NCBI RefSeq assembly: GCF_004349145.1
Contig: NZ_SMFO01000008.1
Span: 1-64,000 of the forward strand
Source: Flavobacterium hiemivividum
GTDB taxonomy: Bacteria; Bacteroidota; Bacteroidia; Flavobacteriales; Flavobacteriaceae
DNA: 64,000 nt
Direction of reading: 5' to 3'
The position numbers were made by a program, and so were the translations under genes. A model generated the notes under the pieces. It was not told the origin of the DNA. It did not search any database and was given only the letters and a program-made list of their open reading frames with translations. Positions 47,415-56,095 of this stretch are shown piece by piece (within the stretch, counting starts at the first letter, position 1; each line of letters opens with the position of its first letter).

Positions 47415-48374
47415 TTACAAAAAATTAAGCTCGCCAGAAATTTTATAACGCTCTTCGTTACTCTTTGTACGTAAAATTATTTCGCCAAGAAATCCTGCCA
47501 AAAATAATTGTGTACCTAATATCATAGTGGTTAAGGCAATAAAAAACCAAGGGTTGTCAGTAACTAGGCTATAGCGCATGTCGTTGTACATGTGGTATAG
47601 TTTTGATATTCCAATGTATCCTGCCAGTAAAAAACCGATAATAAACATTAGTGATCCCATGGCTCCAAATAAATGCATTGGTCTTTTTCCAAATCGAGAC
47701 AGAAACCAAATCGTAATTAAATCTAGAAATCCATTAATGAAACGTTCCATTCCAAATTTAGTTTCTCCATATTTTCGAGCTTGGTGCTGTACCACTTTTT
47801 CTCCGATCTTTCCAAAACCGGCATTCTTTGCCAAGACAGGAATGTATCGGTGCATTTCACCCGAAACTTCGATGTTCTTTACTACTATATTTTTATAGGC
47901 TTTTAACCCACAATTGAAATCATTCAGCTCTACTCCAGATGTTTTTCTAGCTGCCCAATTGAATAGCTTTGAAGGTAGGTTTTTTGCAACCACAGAATCG
48001 TAGCGCTTTTTTTTCCAACCTGAAACTAAATCAAAGTTTTGAGAAGTAATCATATTATAAAGACCCGGAATTTCCTCAGGGCTATCTTGTAAATCAGCAT
48101 CCATTGTGATAATAACATCACCTTTGGCTTTAGCAAAACCAGCATGTAAAGCCTGGGATTTACCAAAGTTTCTCATGAAACGTATTCCCTTTACATATGG
48201 GTTTTCAGAGGCAAATTCTTCGATAATCGACCAAGAATTGTCATTGCTTCCATCATCTAAAAAGATGATTTCGTAGGTGTAGTTATTGGATTGCATTACT
48301 TTAACAATCCAAGTATAAAGCTCTTTAAGGGACTCTTCTTCGTTAAGAAGAGGTATAAGTATGGATAAATTCAT
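47415..48374 (-). CDS. Glycosyltransferase family 2 (DPM/GtrB-like)
   Basis: 319 residues. The GT2 catalytic domain (about 1-220) opens LSILIPLLNEEESLKELYTW and has the metal-binding MDADLQDSPEEIPG. Two membrane helices follow (about 232-260 and 270-300), the layout of dolichol-phosphate mannose synthase and GtrB/ArnC-like enzymes that place a sugar on undecaprenyl phosphate. The donor is unknown. A DUF4199 membrane gene overlaps closely upstream (3-bp gap), so the two are likely co-transcribed. Confidence 0.9.
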   Translation of the reverse strand: MNLSILIPLLNEEESLKELYTWIVKVMQSNNYTYEIIFLDDGSNDNSWSIIEEFASENPYVKGIRFMRNFGKSQALHAGFAKAKGDVIITMDADLQDSPEEIPGLYNMITSQNFDLVSGWKKKRYDSVVAKNLPSKLFNWAARKTSGVELNDFNCGLKAYKNIVVKNIEVSGEMHRYIPVLAKNAGFGKIGEKVVQHQARKYGETKFGMERFINGFLDLITIWFLSRFGKRPMHLFGAMGSLMFIIGFLLAGYIGISKLYHMYNDMRYSLVTDNPWFFIALTTMILGTQLFLAGFLGEIILRTKSNEERYKISGELNFL

Positions 48375-48377
48375 TAA

Positions 48378-48920
48378 TTAAAGGCTTTGAGGATTTTGGT
48401 TTTTTACAATGGCACCAACAATTAGCGAGTATAATAACCCAATAAAAGAATACATTGCAAGTGTGACAGGTAAGACAATTAATGGATTTGAGAATTTTTT
48501 CATCATTTCAATACCCATCTCCATATCTTTAGAGGTGATGTTAGGGTTTTGTCTAATCATATCATCTTTGGTAATTGAAATCATCTCATTAAGAAACTCG
48601 GGAAAAATAAGATTAAAAACAATACTAAAAAGACCATAAATTAGTCCAGCTATAAAAGCGATAGCAACTCCCGTTTTTAGACATTCACCATAGGAAATGA
48701 ATCCGTTATTTAAGTTTTTCTTGTAGTTGATACATCCTAAATATATGAATATTAACGGCAGTACAAGGTAATTAGCAATATTGACAATCACTCCGGCGCT
48801 AGTTCCTACTAAGGATCGCATTCCTATAATATACATAATTACAAATTCGAGAATCATTATAACGCCAAACGCTATTCCATATAATATTCCAGATTTACCG
48901 GGGGATGTACTTTTTTCCAT
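48378..48920 (-). CDS. DUF4199 membrane protein
   Basis: 180 residues with four predicted membrane helices (about 10-30, 36-60, 78-105, 148-175). A conserved short motif near GFISYGECLKTGVAIAFIAG is typical of DUF4199, a Bacteroidota family of unknown function. It precedes the GT2 gene by 3 bp, a pairing common in Flavobacteria as remembered. A -7 box TATATTTG lies at 48953-48946. Confidence 0.85.
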   Translation of the reverse strand: MEKSTSPGKSGILYGIAFGVIMILEFVIMYIIGMRSLVGTSAGVIVNIANYLVLPLIFIYLGCINYKKNLNNGFISYGECLKTGVAIAFIAGLIYGLFSIVFNLIFPEFLNEMISITKDDMIRQNPNITSKDMEMGIEMMKKFSNPLIVLPVTLAMYSFIGLLYSLIVGAIVKNQNPQSL

Positions 48921-48945
48921 AGATACCTATATATTTATTAATGCA

Positions 48946-48953
48946 CAAATATA
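48946..48953 (-). promoter_or_regulatory. -7 box of the DUF4199-GT2 unit
   Basis: TATATTTG on the minus strand, 26 bp before the start codon. No -33 TTG at the right distance. Confidence 0.45.
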
Positions 48954-49021
48954 GTAATTCCCAATATATTGGGCTATAAAAAACAGTTTTTACAATTTAA
49001 TAAAAAAAATGAAAACAAAGA

Positions 49022-49051
49022 TTTGTTTATTGAAAAATAAGTGTAAATTTG
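49022..49051 (+). promoter_or_regulatory. Promoter of rpmE2
   Basis: TTTG (49022-49025), 18-base spacer, TAAATTTG (49044-49051). Both boxes match the Bacteroidota consensus. It leaves a leader of about 95 nt. Confidence 0.75.
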
Positions 49052-49154
49052 CAGTCTCAAAATAATAGTGTAAAACAAAAAGTTATAATGAGTTTACACC
49101 TTTTCTGTCGAAAGAAAAGCTTCAAAACAAGTTATAACCAAACAAATAAAAAAG

Positions 49155-49406
49155 ATGAAAAAAGGTACGCACCCAGAAAATTACAGATTAGTAGCATTTA
49201 AAGACATGTCAAATGAAGACGTTTTTATCACTAAATCTGCTGCGGAGACAAAAGAGACAATTACAGTTGATGGTGTTGAATACCCAGTTGTAAAATTAGA
49301 GATCTCTAGAACTTCTCACCCTTTTTACACAGGAAAAAACAAACTTATCGATACTGCAGGACGTATTGATAAATTCAAAACTAAATACGCTAAACACGTT
49401 AAATAA
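49155..49406 (+). CDS. rpmE2: 50S ribosomal protein L31 type B
   Basis: 83 residues. It is the type B form: MKKGTHPENYRLVAFKDMSN, then EISRTSHPFYTGKNKLIDTA and GRIDKFKTKYAKH. Cys residues of the zinc-binding type A form are absent, so the protein is zinc-independent. It is part of the 50S subunit near the subunit interface. A strong promoter and terminator flank it. Confidence 0.95.
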   Translation: MKKGTHPENYRLVAFKDMSNEDVFITKSAAETKETITVDGVEYPVVKLEISRTSHPFYTGKNKLIDTAGRIDKFKTKYAKHVK

Positions 49407-49431
49407 TTTAACTTGTTTTCAAAATTTATTG

Positions 49432-49458
49432 AAGCCTTCCAATGTGGGAGGCTTTTTT
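49432..49458 (+). terminator. Terminator of rpmE2
   Basis: AAGCCTTCC / GGGAGGCTT stem (one G-U pair), loop AATGT, followed by a T-run. Confidence 0.8.
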
Positions 49459-49488
49459 GTTCTTTTTTTTGAAAACTTTGTAACTTTG
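49456..49488 (+). promoter_or_regulatory. Promoter of the GlmU-like gene
   Basis: -7 box TAACTTTG (49481-49488) with TTTG at 49456-49459, 21-base spacing. It lies within and just after the rpmE2 terminator tail. Confidence 0.5.
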
Positions 49489-49566
49489 CTGCAATTGTAT
49501 TAAAAGAGCGATTTTTAGAATTAAACTATAAAATGATAAATAACCGCATCATTAAATAAATTTTAT

Positions 49567-50742
49567 ATGAATTACATACTTTTTGACGGTCCAGCCCGAA
49601 ATGCTTTATTGCCTTTTACCTTTACGCGTCCCGTTGCTGATATCCTTATTGGGATTATGACAATTCGTCAAAAATGGGAAATGCATCTAGGATCTACCAC
49701 CACAACCTTAACCGAGGAGTATTTGTCAGATAAATATCCAATGGTCGAATTAGAGGAGAATGTGATGATTAATGCTTCTTTTCTTCCTAATGTTGTTCTA
49801 GTGGAAATGATCGGTAATCTAAAAGCAAATCAGGCTATATTTAAAGGAGAAGAAGTTGTTGCTTTTTTTACGGATGAAAATCAAGAAGAAGTAGATTTCG
49901 ATTCTTATGAGATTATTAAATATAATGAAGATTGTATAACAGTAATGCGTACTTGGGATATTTTCTCAAAAAATGATGCCGCTATTCGGGAGGATTTTGA
50001 ATTCTTGACTGCAAATAGAAAATCAAAACCAATTCCAAAAAGTGTTAATGTAATCGCTCCTGAAAATGTGTTTATTGAAGAAGGAGCTAGCTTAGAATTC
50101 GTAACTTTAAATGCATCTACTGGTCCTATATATATTGGTAGGAATTCTGAAATTATGGAAGGCACTGCTATTCGTGGACCTTTTGCCTTGTGTGAAAATG
50201 CATCGGTAAAGATGGGGTCTAAGGTTTACGGCGCTACAACAGTAGGGCCTTATTCAAGAATTGGTGGTGAAGTAAAAAACACGGTGCTTTTTGCTCATTC
50301 GAATAAAGGACATGAAGGCTATCTTGGTGATTCAGTTATTGGTGAATGGTGTAATTTAGGTGCTGACACTAATAATTCAAATCTAAAAAACAACTACGAA
50401 GAAGTGAAGTTGTGGAGTTATGAAACGGAAGGTTTTGCTAAAACTGGATTGCAGTTTTGTGGCTTGATGATGGGAGATCACAGTAAGTGTGGAATTAATA
50501 CCATGTTTAACACCGGAACGGTAGTTGGGGTAAGTGCTAATGTTTTTGGAACTGGATTCCCTCGCAATTTTATTCCTAGTTTTTCTTGGGGTGGCGCTGC
50601 TGGTTTTACCACTTACTTAACTAAAAAAGCATTTGAGACAGCAAGAATCGTTTTGAGTCGAAGAAATATGGAGTTTGACGAAAAAGAGGCCGCAATTTTA
50701 GAACATGTTTTTGAAGAAACAAGAAAATGGAGAAAAGAGTAA
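49567..50742 (+). CDS. GlmU-like sugar nucleotidyltransferase/acyltransferase family protein
   Basis: 391 residues. The N-terminus opens NYILFDGPARNALLPFTFTR and resembles the GlmU_N_4 type, a divergent nucleotidyltransferase domain (about 1-160). The C-terminal part (about 165-370) is a left-handed beta-helix with hexapeptide-type repeats (IYIGRNSEIMEGTAIRGPF, GNGSK-like segments). The usual GxGTRM nucleotidyltransferase motif is missing, so catalysis is uncertain. The protein is conserved in Bacteroidota; its substrate is unknown. Confidence 0.82.
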   Translation: MNYILFDGPARNALLPFTFTRPVADILIGIMTIRQKWEMHLGSTTTTLTEEYLSDKYPMVELEENVMINASFLPNVVLVEMIGNLKANQAIFKGEEVVAFFTDENQEEVDFDSYEIIKYNEDCITVMRTWDIFSKNDAAIREDFEFLTANRKSKPIPKSVNVIAPENVFIEEGASLEFVTLNASTGPIYIGRNSEIMEGTAIRGPFALCENASVKMGSKVYGATTVGPYSRIGGEVKNTVLFAHSNKGHEGYLGDSVIGEWCNLGADTNNSNLKNNYEEVKLWSYETEGFAKTGLQFCGLMMGDHSKCGINTMFNTGTVVGVSANVFGTGFPRNFIPSFSWGGAAGFTTYLTKKAFETARIVLSRRNMEFDEKEAAILEHVFEETRKWRKE

Positions 50743-51046
50743 AGAATTAGTACTTTACAAGTTCGCATAAGAAAAACTGCCTCGTTTATTATAATGAGGC
50801 AGTTTTTTTTATGCTTTTATTTTTGGGGTAAAATCTTATTTTATTGGTTATTATTGTTAATAGTGCTGTTTTAATGTAAAAAAAGTTTTTTTTATTAGAG
50901 CTTGATTTTTAGCTTATTAATGCTTTTTATTTTTTTTATAAAGTATATAGTTAGTTTTTTTTATCAGTATGTTATAGTTTTATCAAAAATTATTAATGAA
51001 ACGATTGTTTTGTTGGTTTTATGATAATTATAAATAAAGCAAATAT
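50743..51046. other. Intergenic, with terminator, otherwise nothing seen
   Basis: The region after the terminator at 50773-50806 is very T-rich (several TTTTTTT runs) up to the symporter start. No -7 box, RNA or ORF recognised. Confidence 0.45.
50773..50815 (+). terminator. Terminator of the GlmU-like gene
   Basis: AAAACTGCCTC / GAGGCAGTTTT perfect stem, followed by T-run. Confidence 0.9.
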
Positions 51047-52510
51047 ATGGAAGAAGTTGTTGGGATGTTAAATGACATAGTATGGAGTAATGCATTAATC
51101 ATTTTGTGTTTAGGTACGGGACTTTATTTTTCGATCAGAACACGCTTTTTACAAGTGCGTCATTTCAAGGAAATGTTCCGTTTGCTATTTGATGGAAAAA
51201 GCACAGAATCTGGAGTTTCTTCATTTCAGGCATTGTCAATGTCTTTGGCCGGTAGAGTAGGTACCGGAAATATTGCAGGAGTGGCCACGGCAATTGCTTT
51301 TGGTGGACCTGGAGCTTTATTTTGGATGTGGTTAGTGGCTTTTTTAGGAGCGAGTACTGCTTTTGTCGAAGCTACTTTGGCTCAAATTTACAAGGAGAAA
51401 CATTTGGGTGAATTCCGTGGTGGACCTGCTTTTTATATAGAAAGAGGTTTAGGGGTGAAATGGTTTGGTGTTTTGTTTGCGATCGTTTCAGTTATTTCGG
51501 CGGGTGTCTTGTTGCCTGGAGTTCAAGCAAACTCAGTTGCTGACGGAATCAAAAATGCCTTTCAATTAGATACTTGGATTACGGGAATTGGGGTTGTTTT
51601 GATATTTGCTGCTATTGTCTTTGGTGGTGTAAAACGAATTGCAAAGTTTACTGAGTATATAGTTCCTTTTATGGCAATTGGCTATATGCTTATCGCCGTC
51701 GTGATTATAATTGCTGATATTCAACAACTACCTGATGTTATTATGTTGGTATTCAAAAGTGCTTTTAATATGGAAGCTGGTTTTGGTGCTGTTTTTGGTT
51801 TAGCGGTTCAATGGGGAGTAAAAAGAGGAATTTATTCTAACGAAGCAGGACAGGGAACGGCTCCACATATTGCCGCTGCTGCAAATGTTTCGCATCCTGT
51901 CAAGCAAGGTTTGGTGCAGTCTTTTTCAGTTTATATTGATACTTTGTTAGTGTGTTCTGCAACTGGATTCATGTTGCTGATGACTGGAAAATACAATGTT
52001 CATAACCCAGCTTTCGGAACGGGTGGCGCATCTGAATTTTTGTATTCTGGTGCTCAGAATATTGCAGTTGGTCCTGGATATACGCAAAGCGCCATGGATA
52101 GTGTTTTTCCAGGTTTTGGGTCTTATTTTGTGGCAATAGCTTTGTTTTTCTTTGCCTTCACAACAATATTAGCGTATTATTATATTGCAGAAACTAATAT
52201 TTCTTATTTGACTAGAAAATTTGAATCGCCAATCTATAATTATATACTTAAAATAATTATGATGCTTGTAATTATGTACGGCTCTGTCAATCAGGCAAAA
52301 TTAGCGTGGGATATTGGAGATATAGGAGTTGGATTGATGGCTTGGTTTAATATTATTGCTATAATTCTGCTGCAAAGACCTGCTTTAGCTGCCTTGAAAG
52401 ATTATGAAAAGCAACGAAAAGCAGGTAAAGATCCTGTTTTTAATCCAGAAGATATTGGAGTTTCAAATGCACATATTTGGAATACAATACACAAAAATAA
52501 AGACGTTTAG
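51047..52510 (+). CDS. Alanine/glycine:cation symporter (AGCS family)
   Basis: 487 residues with about eleven membrane helices. The AGCS signatures are ALSMSLAGRVGTGNIAGVAT (near 65), PGALFWMWLVAFLGASTAF and NEAGQGTAPHIAAAANVSHP (near 265-285). It takes up alanine or glycine with Na+ or H+ across the inner membrane. It is flanked by terminators, so monocistronic. Confidence 0.93.
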   Translation: MEEVVGMLNDIVWSNALIILCLGTGLYFSIRTRFLQVRHFKEMFRLLFDGKSTESGVSSFQALSMSLAGRVGTGNIAGVATAIAFGGPGALFWMWLVAFLGASTAFVEATLAQIYKEKHLGEFRGGPAFYIERGLGVKWFGVLFAIVSVISAGVLLPGVQANSVADGIKNAFQLDTWITGIGVVLIFAAIVFGGVKRIAKFTEYIVPFMAIGYMLIAVVIIIADIQQLPDVIMLVFKSAFNMEAGFGAVFGLAVQWGVKRGIYSNEAGQGTAPHIAAAANVSHPVKQGLVQSFSVYIDTLLVCSATGFMLLMTGKYNVHNPAFGTGGASEFLYSGAQNIAVGPGYTQSAMDSVFPGFGSYFVAIALFFFAFTTILAYYYIAETNISYLTRKFESPIYNYILKIIMMLVIMYGSVNQAKLAWDIGDIGVGLMAWFNIIAIILLQRPALAALKDYEKQRKAGKDPVFNPEDIGVSNAHIWNTIHKNKDV

Positions 52511-52529
52511 TAGTAGTTTTAGATTTTTG

Positions 52530-52574
52530 AAAGCTTCTAGAGATCAGAATTTAATTCCGTTTCTAGAAGCTTTT
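52530..52574 (+). terminator. Terminator of the AGCS symporter gene
   Basis: AAAGCTTCTAGA / TCTAGAAGCTTTT stem with a 20-base loop, ending in a T-run. Confidence 0.75.
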
Positions 52575-52605
52575 GTTTTATAGTAAACAAATTACTTAAT
52601 TAATC

Positions 52606-52613
52606 TATCTTTG
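52606..52613 (+). promoter_or_regulatory. -7 box of the ABC-F gene
   Basis: TATCTTTG, exact consensus, 64 bp before ATG 52678. A -33 TTG was not found at the usual spacing. Confidence 0.45.
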
Positions 52614-52677
52614 CACTTTTAAATTTTAGGTATTCAAATTCTTGCAACCTTTAGTTTCTAATCTCTAACTTAAAACA

Positions 52678-54312
52678 ATGATTACAGTTAACGATATTTC
52701 AGTCCAGTTTGGTGGAACTACACTTTTTAGCGATGTTTCTTTTGCTATTAATGAAAATGATAAGATTGCCCTAATGGGTAAAAATGGAGCAGGAAAGTCT
52801 ACGCTTCTTAAGATTATTGCAGGTCAAAGTAAACCGTCAACAGGAAATATTTCTGCGCCAAAAGATGCTGTAGTAGCTTATTTGCCACAGCATTTATTGA
52901 CATCAGATGGAGCTACTGTTATGGAGGAAACTTCTAAGGCATTTGGTGAAATTTTTGGAATGAAAGCAGAGATAGATGAAATCAACGAGCAGTTGACTAT
53001 TCGGACTGATTATGAAAGCGATGCTTACATGAAATTGATCGAAAGAGTTTCTGACTTAAGTGAGAAATTCTATGCGATCGAAGAGGTGAATTATGAAGCT
53101 GAAGTAGAGAAGATATTAATAGGTTTAGGTTTTGTTCGCGAAGACTTTACGCGTCAAACTTCTGAGTTTTCAGGAGGATGGAGAATGCGAATTGAGTTGG
53201 CGAAGATTCTTTTGCAAAAACCAGATTTAATTTTGCTGGATGAGCCTACCAATCACATGGATATTGAAAGTATTCAATGGTTAGAGGATTTCTTGATTAA
53301 TTCGGCCAAAGCAGTTGTAGTGATTTCCCATGATAGAGCATTTGTAGATAATATTACAAATCGTACCATCGAAGTGACGATGGGACGTATTTATGACTAC
53401 AAAGCTAAATATTCTCATTATTTAGAGTTGCGTAAAGACAGACGTATTCATCAGCAAAAAGCATACGATGAACAACAACGTATGATTGCCGACAATAGAA
53501 CTTTTATCGACCGTTTTAAAGGGACGTTTTCTAAAACTGATGCAGTTCAATCGCGAGTGAAGATGCTAGAAAAGTTAGTTATCGTGCAAGTTGATGAAGT
53601 TGATACTTCGGCATTGAAATTAAAGTTTCCTGCGGCAGTTCGCTCGGGACAATATCCTGTTATTGTAAAAGATTTGTCTAAATCGTATGGAGATCATGTC
53701 GTTTTTAAGGATGCAAATATTGTAATCGAAAGAGGCGAAAAAGTGGCTTTTGTTGGTAAAAACGGAGAAGGAAAATCGACCATGATTAAAGCAATCATGA
53801 AAGAAATAGGTATCGATGGCGGAAGTCTTGAAATAGGACACAATGCCCAAATTGGGTATTTTGCACAAAACCAAGCCTCGTTATTAAATGAAAATGCTAC
53901 TATTTTTGAAACTATCGATGATATTGCTGTTGGTGATGTTCGAACTAAAATTAAAGATATTTTAGGAGCTTTCATGTTTCATGGAGATGACGTGACCAAA
54001 AAAGTAAAAGTACTTTCAGGTGGTGAGAAAACGCGTTTAGCAATGATAAAATTATTGCTTGAACCAGTTAATTTGTTGATTCTGGATGAGCCTTCAAATC
54101 ACTTAGATATGAAAACCAAAGATATTATTAAAGATGCCTTACGTGATTTTGACGGGACTTTGATCTTGGTTTCTCACGATAGGGATTTCCTTGACGGACT
54201 AGCAACTAAAGTTTTCGAATTTGGAAACAAAAGAGTAGTGGAGCATTTTGAAGATATCACTGGTTTCTTAGCACATAAGAAAATGGATAGCATGAAGGAA
54301 ATAGAGAAATAG
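52678..54312 (+). CDS. ABC-F family ATPase (translation factor type)
   Basis: 544 residues with two ATP-binding domains and no membrane part. First domain: GKNGAGKSTLLKII, FSGGWRMRIELAKILL, LLDEPTNHMD. Linker (about 250-310) rich in charged helices, the interdomain P-site tRNA-interaction motif. Second domain: GKNGEGKSTMIKAI, LSGGEKTRLAMIKLLL, LILDEPSNHLD. ABC-F proteins bind the ribosome and influence translation; members include EttA-like and Uup/YbiT-like types. Which subgroup this is remains open. Confidence 0.93.
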   Translation: MITVNDISVQFGGTTLFSDVSFAINENDKIALMGKNGAGKSTLLKIIAGQSKPSTGNISAPKDAVVAYLPQHLLTSDGATVMEETSKAFGEIFGMKAEIDEINEQLTIRTDYESDAYMKLIERVSDLSEKFYAIEEVNYEAEVEKILIGLGFVREDFTRQTSEFSGGWRMRIELAKILLQKPDLILLDEPTNHMDIESIQWLEDFLINSAKAVVVISHDRAFVDNITNRTIEVTMGRIYDYKAKYSHYLELRKDRRIHQQKAYDEQQRMIADNRTFIDRFKGTFSKTDAVQSRVKMLEKLVIVQVDEVDTSALKLKFPAAVRSGQYPVIVKDLSKSYGDHVVFKDANIVIERGEKVAFVGKNGEGKSTMIKAIMKEIGIDGGSLEIGHNAQIGYFAQNQASLLNENATIFETIDDIAVGDVRTKIKDILGAFMFHGDDVTKKVKVLSGGEKTRLAMIKLLLEPVNLLILDEPSNHLDMKTKDIIKDALRDFDGTLILVSHDRDFLDGLATKVFEFGNKRVVEHFEDITGFLAHKKMDSMKEIEK

Positions 54313-54347
54313 TTATTTCGAAGAAATTTTCGAATAAAATAATTAAT

Positions 54348-54388
54348 AAACTGCCCCCAAATAGCACTTTGCTTTTTGGGGGCAGTTT
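54348..54388. terminator. Bidirectional terminator after the ABC-F gene
   Basis: AAACTGCCCCCAAA / TTTGGGGGCAGTTT stem with a 13-base loop between convergent genes. Confidence 0.88.
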
Positions 54389-54402
54389 GATTTTATAGTT
54401 TT

Positions 54403-54708
54403 TTAAAGTCTAATTCCGGGTGGAAGTAGTTCTTTGTAAACAGGATTCTTTTTGAAGAAAACTACGATTTTTGGAAGTATTGGAACTACTTTTAATTTTC
54501 GTTCAATGGCTATTGCCATAATTTCAGATAGAAACTGAGAAACAAATTCTTCATTTTCAAATTCCTCAGGAGTATTTATTCTGGTTAAGAATATCTTTTT
54601 TTCCTGAAAAGAATATTCAATTGAAACTAATCCTTCCTCTACTATAGTTTCAAATTGTCTTGCGAAAGTATTGTCTTTGATTTCCAGAATGCTAATAGAA
54701 TGTTCCAT
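54403..54708 (-). CDS. GNAT_CG-like (YjdJ-type) small protein, degenerate AcCoA site
   Basis: 101 residues. The C-terminal half VVPILPKIVVFFKKNPVYKE resembles the end of small GNAT proteins (Acetyltransf_CG, YjdJ type), which read VVP-x-C-x-x-V-x-x-Y-x-x-x-x-P-x-Y. The preceding helix, where these enzymes carry RGxGxA for acetyl-CoA pyrophosphate, here reads FENEEFVSQFLSEIM without the glycines. It may therefore be a non-catalytic relative. Substrate and role are unknown. Confidence 0.6.
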   Translation of the reverse strand: MEHSISILEIKDNTFARQFETIVEEGLVSIEYSFQEKKIFLTRINTPEEFENEEFVSQFLSEIMAIAIERKLKVVPILPKIVVFFKKNPVYKELLPPGIRL

Positions 54709-55389
54709 ATTGTTTATTTTTTTTATTTATGAATGAAGCGTGTTTCTCTCGTGTGTTTTACTGAAGATTCATTGGCGTCACAGCCAATAGTATTTATATT
54801 TAGTTTCTGTTTTTAATTAGTAAAAAGTATTTATTTCTCTAATTGTCCCTAGTAATCGAATTTTTAAACTTCATGAGTCTGCTAAGCGTCGAGTGTGGGG
54901 TGGGCGCTGCTATATTTCGAATTTTGGTTGTGATATTTTTAAAAATTTGCAGATCAAAAAGTTTTATTAGTGACACTATAATGTGTTTAGGGCTTTGTAT
55001 TTTTTAGTAAAAGTACCTTTGCAAAGGTATTTAATTGATTATCAGTATCATATTATTTTAACTTCTATCTTTGTTGTGGCCTTCTCTACGGTAGGAAATT
55101 CAAGTCTTTGCTGTATTTTCAGATGTTAATATTGATGAGGTATCAAGTTCAGTATTTCAGCTTTTGCTACTCAATTTTTGATATTAGTTGTAATAGGCAG
55201 CTATAATATAAATATCGAAAAGAGAATTAAACAAATTTTAGCTCGTTTTTAATGCAATCTCACTTCCCTTTTAGAGTTGTACTAAGTTGTTGTCATAATT
55301 TAATGATAATATCGATCGTGTTTAGAAGGGAGTTGAGATAAAAAAATTAATTTTATAGGAAATTTGTTGTTATAACATGAAACGTAATT
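54709..55389. other. 680-bp gene-poor gap, possible coding scraps
   Basis: No intact ORF. Short frames on the plus strand carry protein-like stretches, for example SIFVVAFSTVGNSSL (near 55056-55105) and, in a different frame, SAFATQFLILVVIGSYNINI ending at a stop at 55250-55252. They look hydrophobic, like pieces of a membrane protein broken by frameshifts, but nothing was identified with confidence. Confidence 0.35.
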
Positions 55390-56064
55390 ATGAGTAAAAT
55401 CCCCGTTTATTTTATGCCTGGATTAGCGGCTAGTGCCACGATTTTTGAGAGAATCAAACTTCCCGAAGCTGACTTTGAAGTACATCTTCTAGAATGGGAA
55501 ATTCCGCTGTCGAAGGAATCATTGGTAGACTATGCTAAGAGAATGACCAATAAAATCAAAGAAGAAAATCCGGTTTTAATCGGTGTTTCGTTTGGTGGTA
55601 TTTTAGTTCAAGAGATGGCTAAACATATTGACGCTAGAAAAGTAATTATTATTTCGAGCGTAAAAAGCAATTTAGAGTTTCCTCGAAGGTTGAAAATTGC
55701 CAAAACGACTAAGGCTTATAAACTAATCCCGATGAGTTTGATATTGAATTTAGAGAATTTAGCTAAGTTTTCCTTTGGCGCAAAGATCAATCATCGACTA
55801 AAATTATATGAAAAATTCCTGTCGGTTCGCGATATTGGGTATTTAGAATGGGCGGTAGAGAAAGTGATTCTTTGGGATCAAACGGTCGCTGACGAAAATG
55901 TAGTTCATATTCATGGTGATTTAGACGATGTTTTTCCAATAAAGTATATTAAAGAATGTAAGGTGATAAAGGGCGGAACTCATATTATGATTTTGAATAA
56001 ATACAGGTGGTTCAACGCTAACCTAGCTGCTATTATTTTAGAAACAAAGACAAGCGCCGACTGA
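55390..56064 (+). CDS. Alpha/beta hydrolase
   Basis: 224 residues, no signal peptide. FMPGLAASATIFERI is the oxyanion-hole side, GVSFGGILVQEMA contains nucleophile Ser67, HGDLDDVFP the acid Asp, and GGTHIMILNKY the His. This is a small cytoplasmic hydrolase of the alpha/beta fold. The substrate is unknown. A 31-bp gap to the transglycosylase gene suggests co-transcription. Confidence 0.85.
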   Translation: MSKIPVYFMPGLAASATIFERIKLPEADFEVHLLEWEIPLSKESLVDYAKRMTNKIKEENPVLIGVSFGGILVQEMAKHIDARKVIIISSVKSNLEFPRRLKIAKTTKAYKLIPMSLILNLENLAKFSFGAKINHRLKLYEKFLSVRDIGYLEWAVEKVILWDQTVADENVVHIHGDLDDVFPIKYIKECKVIKGGTHIMILNKYRWFNANLAAIILETKTSAD

Positions 56065-56095
56065 TTGTTGTTTCCAGAAACGAAAACACTAAAAA

